NCBI GenBank assembly: GCA_049644265.1
Contig: JBARRO010000182.1
Location: 1-7,350 of the forward strand
From: JBARRO01 sp049644265
GTDB lineage: Bacteria > Bacteroidota > Ignavibacteria > UBA10030
Direction: 5' to 3'
DNA length: 7,350 nt
Notes under the pieces: model-generated
Told to the model about the DNA's origin: nothing
The model's database searches: none
Seen by the model: only the letters and a program-made list of their open reading frames with translations
Translations under genes and position numbers: made by a program
In this document: piece after piece, positions 1-7,350 of the stretch
Numbering within the stretch: position 1 is the first letter of the stretch
How the letters are laid out: the number at the start of each line of letters is the position of its first letter

Positions 1-1506
1 GATCTGCACTTCCCACCGCAGCGGCTCCTCGGGCCCCGCAACGCCTGTCGCCTGACGTATCCGGGCGAGCTCCAAATTGGAACGTGTGAGTCTGAGGTTG
101 TCAAGGAGAATAGAGTACGACTTCTTCCCCCGCAGATAGTTGAGGTACATCGTAGCTCCATCGACGACAGTACTCAATCTGGTCAGTGCAAGCTCATTCT
201 CACGCGATTCCTGCAGAGAGGACTGAATACTGACATTGGCCATGGCAGGTTCCGAGAAGATGACCTGTGTGACACTGAGGTCCGCGGTTCCTCGTTTCTC
301 CGGCTGCATTCCGGCCGACGCTCTGTCCTGGTCGATCAGCAACCCGGTCGCACTGAAGTCGACCTTCGGTAAAAGGTTCGCCCACGCCAACCCGATATTT
401 TCAGCCCCCGCGAGAACCTCACGCAGTTTTGCACGGACGTCGGTATTCTCGTTCACCATACGCTCCACTGCACTCGCCAGAGTGAACTGCTGAACACCTG
501 CGTATTTGGTGTTATCAATCTGGACGAGTTCTGCTTCCAGTAACGTGTTCCATTTAGGTGATACCCCCACAGCAAACGCTGTCTTGAGGTTGATGCTCAG
601 CCTTGTTCCCGCGGGGAATGCCACTGGCAAGAGTCCGGCATCTTCGCCCAAAACGATGCGGTGGATATTCAGCGCAATGCGCCTGATGAGACGTGGGAAA
701 ACATCCGGATTGGCAGCGGCCATGACACCCCGCCGAACCTCGGCCTCACCCAACATCGAAAAACTTGGCAGTCGCCGCCCGATGAGACCCTGCACGAGCT
801 TGTCAAATTCATTGGAAGGCATAGGAACAATATCCAGGTAGACCGCATCAGCATCTCGAGGTATAGCCGAGAGTGCATCGTCCGCATTTTCGTCAAACCG
901 AACCGTGACAAACCCAGAGCCCGTGAGCTTGCTCATTTCTTCATCCGTCGGCCGTGTCGCGGGTATCCCTTCGTGGTATCGCTTGCTGGTCAGGAATGCA
1001 AGTTTCTTGAATGGTACCAACTCCTGCAAAAGCGCATAGTCCCTGAGAAAAGTCTGCGGAAAAATCAGATAATTAAGATTCTTGACGCCGCTCGCTCCGG
1101 ATTTCAGCGGGAGATGTTGCCTCGCAGGATCCACGACGACGGGAGCAATCACGGGCTTGGACAGCACCGAACGTTGTGCAAGGTCGTTTGAAGCAAAGAC
1201 ACCAAATCCAATGACGAGATCTACGCTATTGTCGAGTAAAAGCCGGCTGTCTAGTTTGACCGCTTCGGATACTGTCCAATCCCCGACGAGCGTTTTATTG
1301 TCCGGGAACGAGACAGTTCGCTGCCCGGTCAGTACGTCGGATATCTGCTTCCTGAGAAGGTCAAGAAGCTCCCGATTCCTTTCCCACGGTCCGTCGAAGA
1401 CTACACCTATACGCAGCTCTGGAGGAAGCTCTTGTGCACTCAGCTCCGAAATCACGCCGGAGCCCAGGATGACTCCGGCGAAAAGTGCAAACAATACTGT
1501 TTTCAT
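1..1506 (-). CDS. Substrate-binding domain fused to TolC-family outer membrane factor (C-terminus beyond window)
   Basis: The frame is open from ATG at 1506 to base 1, giving 502 residues without a stop; the end lies outside the window. Residues 1-24 form a signal peptide (MKTVLFALFAGVILG..., cleavage probably after LSA). Residues ~31-325 look like a periplasmic binding protein of the ABC_sub_bind type: a first strand LRIGVVFDG, a VDLVIGFG segment (96-102), KPVIAPVVVDP (120-127), a second lobe starting at LVPFKKLAFLTS, and a family-like end RLSINLKTAFAVG (302-314). From ~341 the protein is TolC/OEP-like: FTLASAVERMVNEN, then GLAWANLLPKVDFSATG (372-388), a long helix, and LARIRQATGVAGPEEPLRWE (480-499). 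A whole TolC is usually ~430-450 residues, so the full product is probably 750-850. AGGA lies 8 bases before the ATG. It is the last visible gene of the pump operon and would form the outer-membrane duct. The domain names come from motif reading, not a search; the TolC part is the surer of the two. Confidence 0.85.
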   Translation of the reverse strand, partial: MKTVLFALFAGVILGSGVISELSAQELPPELRIGVVFDGPWERNRELLDLLRKQISDVLTGQRTVSFPDNKTLVGDWTVSEAVKLDSRLLLDNSVDLVIGFGVFASNDLAQRSVLSKPVIAPVVVDPARQHLPLKSGASGVKNLNYLIFPQTFLRDYALLQELVPFKKLAFLTSKRYHEGIPATRPTDEEMSKLTGSGFVTVRFDENADDALSAIPRDADAVYLDIVPMPSNEFDKLVQGLIGRRLPSFSMLGEAEVRRGVMAAANPDVFPRLIRRIALNIHRIVLGEDAGLLPVAFPAGTRLSINLKTAFAVGVSPKWNTLLEAELVQIDNTKYAGVQQFTLASAVERMVNENTDVRAKLREVLAGAENIGLAWANLLPKVDFSATGLLIDQDRASAGMQPEKRGTADLSVTQVIFSEPAMANVSIQSSLQESRENELALTRLSTVVDGATMYLNYLRGKKSYSILLDNLRLTRSNLELARIRQATGVAGPEEPLRWEVQI

Positions 1507-1509
1507 TGT

Positions 1510-1518
1510 TCCTGTCCT
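1510..1518 (-). promoter_or_regulatory. Ribosome binding site of the binding-domain/TolC fusion gene
   Basis: The minus strand reads AGGACAGGA here, giving two AGGA cores, 8 and 3 bases before the ATG at 1506. The upstream copy is at the better distance. It lies in the 40-base gap after the transporter stop. It supports 1506 as the true start, and so supports the signal peptide and binding domain being translated as one protein with the TolC part. Confidence 0.6.
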
Positions 1519-1546
1519 AAACGTAGTGGAAAGAAGCGCTGGCAGT

Positions 1547-4500
1547 TCACTCTGTACTGTTGGCACTTGAAGAGTCCGTGGCAGTCCCAGCCGCAAGTGC
1601 CTGGATCCGCTTCAGCCTTCGAAGAGCGAACGGTCGGCGGAACAATTCCGGGATCGTTACGCGAAGTCTCTCGACTCTCAAGTACACCGCCGGAACCACA
1701 ACAAGTGTAAGGAACATGGAGCTTGTCAGGCCGCCGATAAGAGCCCAGGCAAGACCGTTTTTCCACTCTGCGCCCGGACCTTTTGCAATTGCAATCGGAA
1801 GCATGCCGAACACCATGGAGAGCGTTGTCATGAGAATCGGCCTGATCCGTGCTCGCCCAGCTTCAACAAGTGCATCGGGGACCGCAAGACCATGTTCCCT
1901 GTTGTCGTTTGCTCTGTCAACAAGGAGGATTGCGTTCTTCGTCACCAGACCAATCATCATAATGATGCCAAGAATAGAGAATATGCTTAAAGCATTGCCG
2001 GTCAATGCAAGCATAATGAGTGCACCGATGACAGCCAGGGGGACAGCGAACATGACAACAAAAGGATAGATGAACGAATCATACAAGCCGACCATAATGA
2101 AAAAGACGAACAGGATGCTCGCCAACAACGCTATGCCGAGTTGACCGAAACTCTCTGCGCGGTCCTTCTCTTGTCCTTCGAAGTGGACTGTAGTGCCACC
2201 GGGCCAACGCTCATTGGAGACGATCTTCTGGTACTCCTGGATGACATTCCCGATTGGCATCGTGTTGTCTGTATAGGCATAGATGCTCATCGAAGAATTT
2301 CTGTTCCTACGATCGAGTTTTGTGGGACCGCTTGCCTGGACAATCTCCGAAAACTGCTGCAACTCTACTTGCCGACCGGTGGGGGTCGCAAACGGCAATC
2401 GGGCGATATCGTCAGGATTCGAACGGTCGAACTTGTCGAGCGCCACCCTGATGGGATATTCATACTGCCCCTCGCGGAACATGGACTCGTCGTCACCCGT
2501 CAATGCGACTCTCAGTGTCGAACCAACGTCGTAGACGGTAAGCCCATACGTCGACATCTTCTGGCGGTCCACTTCGATACGCGTTTCTGGATTTCCCATT
2601 TCCTCAGAGCTCTTCACATCAACGACGGTCGGAGTCCTGCGCAAGGCATCACGAACGATCTTGCCGGTCGCTGCGAGGGAATCCATGTTGCTCCCCGTTG
2701 CGATGATCCAGATCGGTGCACCGCCCGCCTGGCCAGTGATTGATACTTCGTCGACGTACACTTTGGTTCCGGGAATGCGTCGCGTCCGGTCCTTAATATC
2801 CTTCTCGACCTCCGCCGTTGTACGGGTCCGGGATTTCCGATCGACGAGCGTTACCATCAACTCGGATTTGGTTGTGGCAGAAATCCCTTCCGAGGTAAGG
2901 CCAACGCTTGTGAAAATCTTCTTTATTTCCGGCATCGAGGCGATCATCGACTCAACCTGCTGGGTCGTCCGGTTGGTATTCTCAAGCGTTGAACCCGGAG
3001 GAAGGTCGAGCTTGACAACAAACTGTCCCTGATCCGTTTGCTTCATGAATTCAGAGCCGATCAGACCAAATGCCGGGAGCAGGAACGAGGCAATAAACAC
3101 CAACGTCACTCCGAGGAGCAGCTTGCCGGAGTTATTGAGGCTATACTGCAACAACAGGATGTATCGTTCTGTGAGGCGTTTGAAGGCATTCTCAAAAAAG
3201 GAAGCGAGCCTTCCGGCAATTGTTTGCTGCGATGCGAGTTTCACCTTGGAAAACCTTGATGCAAGCATAGGTGTCAGCGTAAAAGAAACAAAAAGACTCA
3301 TGAGCGTCGAAATGACGATCACAATGGCAAACTCACGCATGATATCACCTACCAAACCGGCGACAAGCGAAAGGGGAACGAACACAACGACATCGACGAG
3401 CGTGATCGAGAGCGCGGCGAAGCCAATCTCGTTGCGTCCCCGCAGGGCCGCTGCGAAGCTGTTCTCGCCATTCTCCAGGTGGTGATGGATGTTCTCGAGA
3501 ACAACGATGGAGTCATCCACGAGGATGCCGATGACGAGAGAGAGACCAAGCAGGGTCATAAGATTGAGAGAAAAATTGAATGCCCACATGGCAAGCACGG
3601 AGGCAACGAGCGAGGCAGGTATCGAAATCAGGACAATGATGGAGTTTCTGATATCATGCAGAAACAAAAACATCACGGCTGCGACAAGCAGGATGGCCAT
3701 CAACAAGTCCTCCTTGACCGCGTTTGCAGCATCAATCGTAAACTCTGAAGCGTCCGATGCGATGTCGAACGCGAGATCGGAACGCCGGTATTCCTCCTGA
3801 AGGTCTTTGATTTCGTTCTGTACCGACCGGCTCACCTCGACAGCATTGGCATCCGATTGCTTAAAGACGTTAAATCCCACCGAGGCCCTTCCATTGATTC
3901 TGTTGATGGAGTTATATTCCTGAATACCGTCTTCAATTTCTGCGATGTCCCCAAGCGCTACCTCACCTCCCTGCCGTGACCGGGCGACCGTGAGCTTGCG
4001 CAAGTCCTCAATCATCGAAAACTTTCCAACGACCCGGACGATGGACTGCTCCTTCTCTCCTTTCACGGTCCCCGTGGGGAAGTCGAGGTTCGATGCCTTG
4101 ACCATCTGCGTGATCCGCGCGATCGAGAGACCATAGGCCCGCACTTTTTGGGCGTCCAGGTTAATCTTGATTTCCCGGATATCTCCGCCTACCAGCGTTA
4201 TCTGGCCAACGCCATCGAGTTTTGTGAACCGGGGTTTGATCTGATCCTTCAGGAATTGGTAAAACTCCCGCGAGGGCATCGAGCTCATCACCCCCATGCG
4301 AATGATGGGGAGTTCATCGAAGGAAAACTTCTGGACCATCGGAGGGCGGACGTCACGCGGGAAAGATGCCATGGCAGCATTTGTTTTCCGCTGGACATCC
4401 TGAAGAGCGATGTCAATGTTCGCCGTCTTGCGGAACTCAATCGTGACCACGGACAGACCTTCATACGACGTGGCAAACACGTTGGCAATTTTCTCGACGG

Positions 4501-4717
4501 AGGAGACGGCATCTTCAATCTTTTTCGTCACACTGTTTTCGACTTCGGAAGGTGATGCACCGGGATACGCGGTAACGATGCTCGCATAGGGAATGTTCAT
4601 TTTGGGCAAGAGCTCGTACCGAAGTTGGAAATATCCGAACAGGCCGGTGATGCTGAGGGCAAGGAATATCACGATGATCAGCGATGGACGCTTGATCGAT
4701 AGTTCAGTGATCGTCAT
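1547..4717 (-). CDS. RND-family efflux transporter, HAE1 type (AcrB/MdtC-like)
   Basis: Inner-membrane pump subunit exchanging protons for drugs, detergents or other amphiphilic substrates, working with the adaptor and outer-membrane factor encoded on either side. The 1056 residues match the usual RND length. Membrane helix 1 is residues ~11-30, followed by the typical porter opening (ELLPKMNIPYASIVTAYPGA). A first large periplasmic loop (~31-335) precedes a helix bundle from ~336. Helix 4 carries the adjacent aspartates D401 and D402 (VIGILVDDSIVVLENI), and helix 10 carries K927 (MIGLVTKNAILLVDRAND), the proton-relay set of HAE1 pumps. REFA at 461-464 and LTPML at 481-485 are also conserved. 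A second periplasmic loop (~555-855) mirrors the first, as expected from the internal duplication of RND proteins. The DD pair and general sequence favour HAE1 over the metal-exporting CzcA group. The start has an AAGGGGAA ribosome site 7 bases upstream. Substrate cannot be told from sequence, so no gene symbol is given. Confidence 0.97.
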   Translation of the reverse strand: MTITELSIKRPSLIIVIFLALSITGLFGYFQLRYELLPKMNIPYASIVTAYPGASPSEVENSVTKKIEDAVSSVEKIANVFATSYEGLSVVTIEFRKTANIDIALQDVQRKTNAAMASFPRDVRPPMVQKFSFDELPIIRMGVMSSMPSREFYQFLKDQIKPRFTKLDGVGQITLVGGDIREIKINLDAQKVRAYGLSIARITQMVKASNLDFPTGTVKGEKEQSIVRVVGKFSMIEDLRKLTVARSRQGGEVALGDIAEIEDGIQEYNSINRINGRASVGFNVFKQSDANAVEVSRSVQNEIKDLQEEYRRSDLAFDIASDASEFTIDAANAVKEDLLMAILLVAAVMFLFLHDIRNSIIVLISIPASLVASVLAMWAFNFSLNLMTLLGLSLVIGILVDDSIVVLENIHHHLENGENSFAAALRGRNEIGFAALSITLVDVVVFVPLSLVAGLVGDIMREFAIVIVISTLMSLFVSFTLTPMLASRFSKVKLASQQTIAGRLASFFENAFKRLTERYILLLQYSLNNSGKLLLGVTLVFIASFLLPAFGLIGSEFMKQTDQGQFVVKLDLPPGSTLENTNRTTQQVESMIASMPEIKKIFTSVGLTSEGISATTKSELMVTLVDRKSRTRTTAEVEKDIKDRTRRIPGTKVYVDEVSITGQAGGAPIWIIATGSNMDSLAATGKIVRDALRRTPTVVDVKSSEEMGNPETRIEVDRQKMSTYGLTVYDVGSTLRVALTGDDESMFREGQYEYPIRVALDKFDRSNPDDIARLPFATPTGRQVELQQFSEIVQASGPTKLDRRNRNSSMSIYAYTDNTMPIGNVIQEYQKIVSNERWPGGTTVHFEGQEKDRAESFGQLGIALLASILFVFFIMVGLYDSFIYPFVVMFAVPLAVIGALIMLALTGNALSIFSILGIIMMIGLVTKNAILLVDRANDNREHGLAVPDALVEAGRARIRPILMTTLSMVFGMLPIAIAKGPGAEWKNGLAWALIGGLTSSMFLTLVVVPAVYLRVERLRVTIPELFRRPFALRRLKRIQALAAGTATDSSSANSTE

Positions 4718-4744
4718 AACGGGTTCCCCTTCTGCAAGGTGGGA

Positions 4745-5800
4745 CTAGTGGGAAAGCGTGGAGACTACCCGGGTGCTGTCCGTAAGGTTGTTCTGTCCGC
4801 TCGTCACAATGGTATCCGCTTCGCTCAATCCCTTGAGTATCTCGAAGTATTCATTCGTTTGTTTGCCAACGACAATGGGTCGAAGGGCGGCGATTCCGTT
4901 GCGCACCACGAACACCGACGCGTTCTTAACGCTTCCAACGAGTGCGGCGCGGGGAACGGCAAGTGCTTCCGTCCCGCCGATGGACGCGAAGGAAATACGG
5001 CAGAACATTCCCGCCTTGAGCGGCCGCTTCGCATCGTTGGACATGCTGATCTCAATCGGATAGGTGTGTGCTTCGTCTGCCTTTGAGGCGATATTTTCAA
5101 GGCGAGCCGCAAACAGGTGACCTGGATAAACATCCGTAAGGACTTCGACCCGATCTCCAGGCTTCAACTCGAAGGCCTCCCGTTCACTCACATTCGCTTG
5201 CACTTTGAGGGTGGTAATATCTACGATGTTGGCAATGGGCGTACCCGGCTGCACCATGGTGCCCACGTTGACAAATCGTGCATTCACGGTTCCGGTGATC
5301 GGCGTGGTGATCTTGGTATGTTGAAGCTGTTGACGTGCAATCTCCTGCTGACTCTCTGCTGCCTTCATTGCCAGGCGGGCAGCGTCAAGTTGTGCCGGGG
5401 AAATTGAGTTCTCCTGGAAGAGTGTTTCGCTTCTGTCAAAATCACGTTTGGCTTTCAGGTAACTGATTTCTGCCGTGGCAAGGTTTGAGCGGGGAATCTC
5501 GTCTTCAACCTCGACTAGGACCGCTCCGGCCCCGACAGTTGCTCCGACGTTGAACCGGACTCGCAGGACTGCTCCCTGAGTCTGAGATACAACAATGACA
5601 TCGTTGTTGGGGTTGATGGTCCCTGCGACAGCGATGTTGCTCATGAGCTTCTGCTTCTGCACAGGGACAACTGCAACAGGTATGCTCGGCGTGAGCGAAC
5701 TCTTGCCCACAGGCTTGGAGTCCGGACCGCGCATGAGTAAAAGAACGACAGCAACGAGTATTACTCCTCCGAATGCAAGAATGGATCTCTTGTGTTTCAT
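4745..5800 (-). CDS. RND efflux periplasmic adaptor (membrane fusion protein)
   Basis: Links the RND pump in the inner membrane to the outer-membrane duct. The product is 351 residues. A hydrophobic stretch at 7-23 after MKHKRS acts as signal or membrane anchor; there is no lipobox cysteine, so it is probably anchored by this helix rather than by lipid. The order of parts is classical: first lipoyl half (~66-100, with QTQGAVLRVRFNVGATVGAG), a short alpha hairpin (~101-160, coiled-coil-like, with LFQENSISPAQLDAA), second lipoyl half (~164-195, TPITGTVNARFVNVGTMVQPG), beta-barrel (~198-275) and membrane-proximal domain to the end (AVPRAALVG at 291-299, then VFVVRNG). The frame stays open another 62 codons upstream to an ATG at 5986, but that extension lacks any adaptor-like character; the GGAGG four bases before 5800 fixes the start. 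It is the first gene of the operon, and its TAG stop lies 27 bases before the transporter start. Confidence 0.95.
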   Translation of the reverse strand: MKHKRSILAFGGVILVAVVLLLMRGPDSKPVGKSSLTPSIPVAVVPVQKQKLMSNIAVAGTINPNNDVIVVSQTQGAVLRVRFNVGATVGAGAVLVEVEDEIPRSNLATAEISYLKAKRDFDRSETLFQENSISPAQLDAARLAMKAAESQQEIARQQLQHTKITTPITGTVNARFVNVGTMVQPGTPIANIVDITTLKVQANVSEREAFELKPGDRVEVLTDVYPGHLFAARLENIASKADEAHTYPIEISMSNDAKRPLKAGMFCRISFASIGGTEALAVPRAALVGSVKNASVFVVRNGIAALRPIVVGKQTNEYFEILKGLSEADTIVTSGQNNLTDSTRVVSTLSH

Positions 5801-6639
5801 ACTGCCTCCGTGACAAAAGAACAAGATGAGGCCATCACCTTGCTGACGACCGGAATCCTTCCCTTCGTGCGGACAGACGAGTGCCACGTGAAGTGACTTG
5901 CGTGCTACCGCCCCATGTGCAAGAAAACGAGATATCGCGGAACAAACAACTACTGTACCGGGTGGATGGGACATCAAGACGCCCACATCTTGGTGGCGAT
6001 TCCCACGAATCGGAACTGCTGTCTCTCATTTTCAAGAACGGCAAATACTTATTGAGGATGACAAACCAAAACATACAACACACGATGTCGCAAGTTGAAA
6101 CTCATTCCTATTTCTGAACTTCTGGAATGCCTTCTGCCAATCCACAGTTCGCCAGTGTTCAAGAATCTCTATCCTAACACCATCGTTGGAATTCTCAGAA
6201 TGCAGTATGGCATTGTGTGAGACTGACATCTGCTTGACTCGCTGCTTGCCACTCTCGCTCTCGATGTGAAGTCTGAAAAATACTCCTAACTCAGTTCACC
6301 GCGGACCAGGACAAGGGGGTTCACAACCGTGAAAAGCTTGGACCACGTGCAGGTTTGTAGACGTAAGGAGGATGATTTATTGAAATGAAATGGGGAGATT
6401 TTGGTAAGAGTGCGGACGCGTTGTATGAGGTGGTATTCAGTGAACGGCCGGTCCTCCGCTCCGCTCATGCAGATACCGAGCCCCTTGCACAGGGATCTGT
6501 GATGGCGCTATCTTCGGATCACCGGACCCAAAACAGCAAGGCCCTGTGTTATCAGGCCTCTTGATTTGTGGTTGACAAACGGAGGAGGGGGTTGCTCGAT
6601 CCAACTTTCTAAGATGGCGGATCGTTCGCGGTATGGTTG
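5801..6639. other. Long intergenic region without a convincing gene
   Basis: About 840 bases separate the efflux operon from the lipoprotein gene. The promoter and leader of the operon must lie here or be shared with upstream transcription, but I found no pair of promoter boxes good enough to call. Open frames of 59-82 codons exist on both strands but lack protein-like composition, family motifs or well-spaced ribosome sites. A perfect AAGGAGG occurs at 6365-6371 on the plus strand. Two CACGTG palindromes (5884-5889 and 6343-6348) and a short inverted repeat (AGGCC/GGCCT, 6539-6559) are probably chance. No TetR-, MarR- or AraC-type regulator, which often flanks such pumps, is encoded here. 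Confidence 0.6.
5805..5809 (-). promoter_or_regulatory. Ribosome binding site deciding the adaptor start
   Basis: On the minus strand this reads GGAGG, followed by CAGT and the ATG at 5800. The 4-base spacing is short but usable. It supports the 351-residue adaptor over the 413-residue in-frame extension starting at 5986, and it marks where translation of the efflux operon begins. Confidence 0.75.
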
Positions 6640-7263
6640 TTACTTCCTATGAAACTCGTATTCTTCTGTATGTCCACCAACGCCACCCACGACAGCAGAA
6701 ACGATAAAAACAGCTGCCCCCGCACCCAGACCCGCGAAGAAGCGCACGAGAGCTTCCGAACCGCCAGATGAACTTACCGCAGAGAAGGTCATCCCTCCCA
6801 AAAGCAGCCCGACTCCCAAGCCTTCCTTAAATGCCCGGGAATGATTGACATAGAAGACTCTGCTAACCTGAGACATCGGGATCCCCAATCTTGACCAATC
6901 CATCCACGAGACTGAATCAGCCGTAACGTTGACTTCATCCGTCGACCTTGTTTCACCACTTGCCATGGTAACGGTTGCTTCGGCTTTCCCCTGAACTCGT
7001 CGGATTACGGAGACCTGGGACTTCGTTGTGACTCTCCTGACGAGAGTAATCCATGAGATCGAGTCCTCTGAAGCAACGACATCATGTACCGTCTCTGCGC
7101 TGCCATTCGTGAAAATGACCCTACATTCCCGATCGTCCATGGACTTGTTGAACTCTTCATAATCATAGTCGGCTTGCGATTCCTTCGGGCCAACGGTATA
7201 TCTGCTCGAGGAGCAACCGACCAACAACATCGTACAGAAAAGCGAGACGACAAGTGCCTTCAT
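6640..7263 (-). CDS. Hypothetical lipoprotein with internal duplication and glycine-rich C-terminus
   Basis: I do not recognise this 207-residue protein. The start MKALVVSLFCTMLLVGC is a lipoprotein signal peptide with lipobox LVGC; Cys17 would be lipidated, placing the mature protein on a membrane facing the periplasm or cell surface. A polar stretch rich in D, E and Y follows (~26-46). Residues 48-89 and 97-138 are an ungapped duplication with a 49-residue period, each copy carrying a DSxSW motif and an SQVS motif, suggesting two small beta-rich units. The C-terminal third holds two hydrophobic, glycine-rich segments (~147-165 and ~174-196) that could insert in a membrane or pack as a glycine-zipper hairpin, ending in a short charged tail. 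A weak AAGAG lies 6 bases before the ATG. It is on the same strand as the efflux operon but ~840 bases upstream, so probably a separate transcript. Confidence 0.85.
   Translation of the reverse strand: MKALVVSLFCTMLLVGCSSSRYTVGPKESQADYDYEEFNKSMDDRECRVIFTNGSAETVHDVVASEDSISWITLVRRVTTKSQVSVIRRVQGKAEATVTMASGETRSTDEVNVTADSVSWMDWSRLGIPMSQVSRVFYVNHSRAFKEGLGVGLLLGGMTFSAVSSSGGSEALVRFFAGLGAGAAVFIVSAVVGGVGGHTEEYEFHRK
6850..7122 (-). repeat. Coding tandem duplication inside the lipoprotein gene
   Basis: Residues 48-89 and 97-138 of the lipoprotein align without gaps at an offset of 49, with 12 identities in 42 positions by hand count: V49/V98, G54/G103, V62/V111, D67/D116, S68/S117, S70/S119, W71/W120, R76/R125 and the run SQVS at 82-85/131-134. 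Several other positions are similar (I69/V118, I87/V136). The divergence points to an old duplication at the protein level, not a recent DNA repeat. Confidence 0.7.
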
Positions 7264-7350
7264 GGTTTGCTCTTAAATGAGTGTTTTCAACGCACGAATG
7301 AAGCGCAACCATCCTTCGAAACTACGACCACGATCTCGTTTGATGTGTCG

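Noticed and set aside
661..1191. Plus-strand 176-residue open frame, and similar plus-strand frames at 506-841 and 1082-1570.
   Set aside because: They lie antisense to the fusion gene, whose minus-strand product has clear signal peptide, binding-domain and TolC motifs.
2141..2743. Plus-strand 200-residue open frame inside the transporter region.
   Set aside because: It is the complement of a well-conserved part of the RND transporter and shows no motif of its own.
5801..5986. In-frame upstream extension of the adaptor gene to ATG 5986 (62 more residues).
   Set aside because: The extra residues lack adaptor or signal-peptide character, whereas MKHKRS plus a hydrophobic helix follows the GGAGG-preceded ATG at 5800.
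6019..6085. Possible minus-strand promoter (TTGGTT, 16 bases, TATTTG) ahead of the efflux operon.
   Set aside because: Both boxes match the sigma-70 consensus poorly, and the site is over 200 bases from the first start codon.
5881..6117. Plus-strand 78-residue open frame and an overlapping 66-residue frame at 5898-6098.
   Set aside because: They overlap each other in different frames, have no ribosome site and no family resemblance; likely chance.
6032..6229. Minus-strand 65-residue open frame (start MSVSHNAILHSEN).
   Set aside because: The middle looks mildly protein-like, but there is no ribosome site before the ATG, no recognisable motif and no operon context.
6320..6333. Inverted repeat TTCAC-AACC-GTGAA.
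   Set aside because: A 5-bp stem does not extend, has no T-run and no neighbouring copy; expected by chance at this length.
6539..6559. Inverted repeat AGGCC / GGCCT with an 11-base loop, possible terminator downstream of the lipoprotein gene.
   Set aside because: The stem is only 5 bp, the loop is large and the following T-run on the minus strand is short and offset.

Overview
The window reads almost entirely on the minus strand, so genes run from high to low coordinates. It holds a three-gene efflux operon (positions 5800 to 1) and a separate small lipoprotein gene (7263 to 6640). The two are divided by about 840 bases in which I see no convincing gene. The base composition is roughly balanced, there are N-terminal export signals including one ending in ...LSAQ, and the pump is an RND type with an outer-membrane partner. 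All this indicates a Gram-negative (two-membrane) bacterium. The style of the TolC-type and lipoprotein sequences suggests the Bacteroidota/Ignavibacteria/Chlorobi side of the tree, but this is a weak inference.

Operon, in transcription order: (1) a periplasmic adaptor of the RND/membrane fusion protein family (5800-4745); (2) after a 27-base gap, an inner-membrane RND transporter of the HAE1 type, complete with its proton-relay residues (4717-1547); (3) after a 40-base gap, an outer-membrane factor that starts at 1506 and runs open to the window edge. Each gene has its own Shine-Dalgarno sequence. Together they would make a tripartite pump using the proton gradient to move small hydrophobic or amphiphilic compounds from the inner membrane or periplasm out of the cell.

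The notable point is the third gene. Its first ~325 residues are not TolC-like. They resemble a secreted substrate-binding protein of the ABC_sub_bind family, and a TolC/OEP domain follows in the same unbroken reading frame. A periplasmic ligand-binding module is thus built into the outer-membrane exit duct of a proton-driven pump, with no ABC permease or ATPase in view. This is the best candidate in the window for an undescribed arrangement. The C-terminal part of the gene lies outside the window.

The remaining gene encodes a ~207-residue lipoprotein with an internal ungapped 49-residue-period duplication and a glycine-rich hydrophobic C-terminus; I do not recognise its function. No tRNA, rRNA, CRISPR array, insertion sequence or phage feature was seen.
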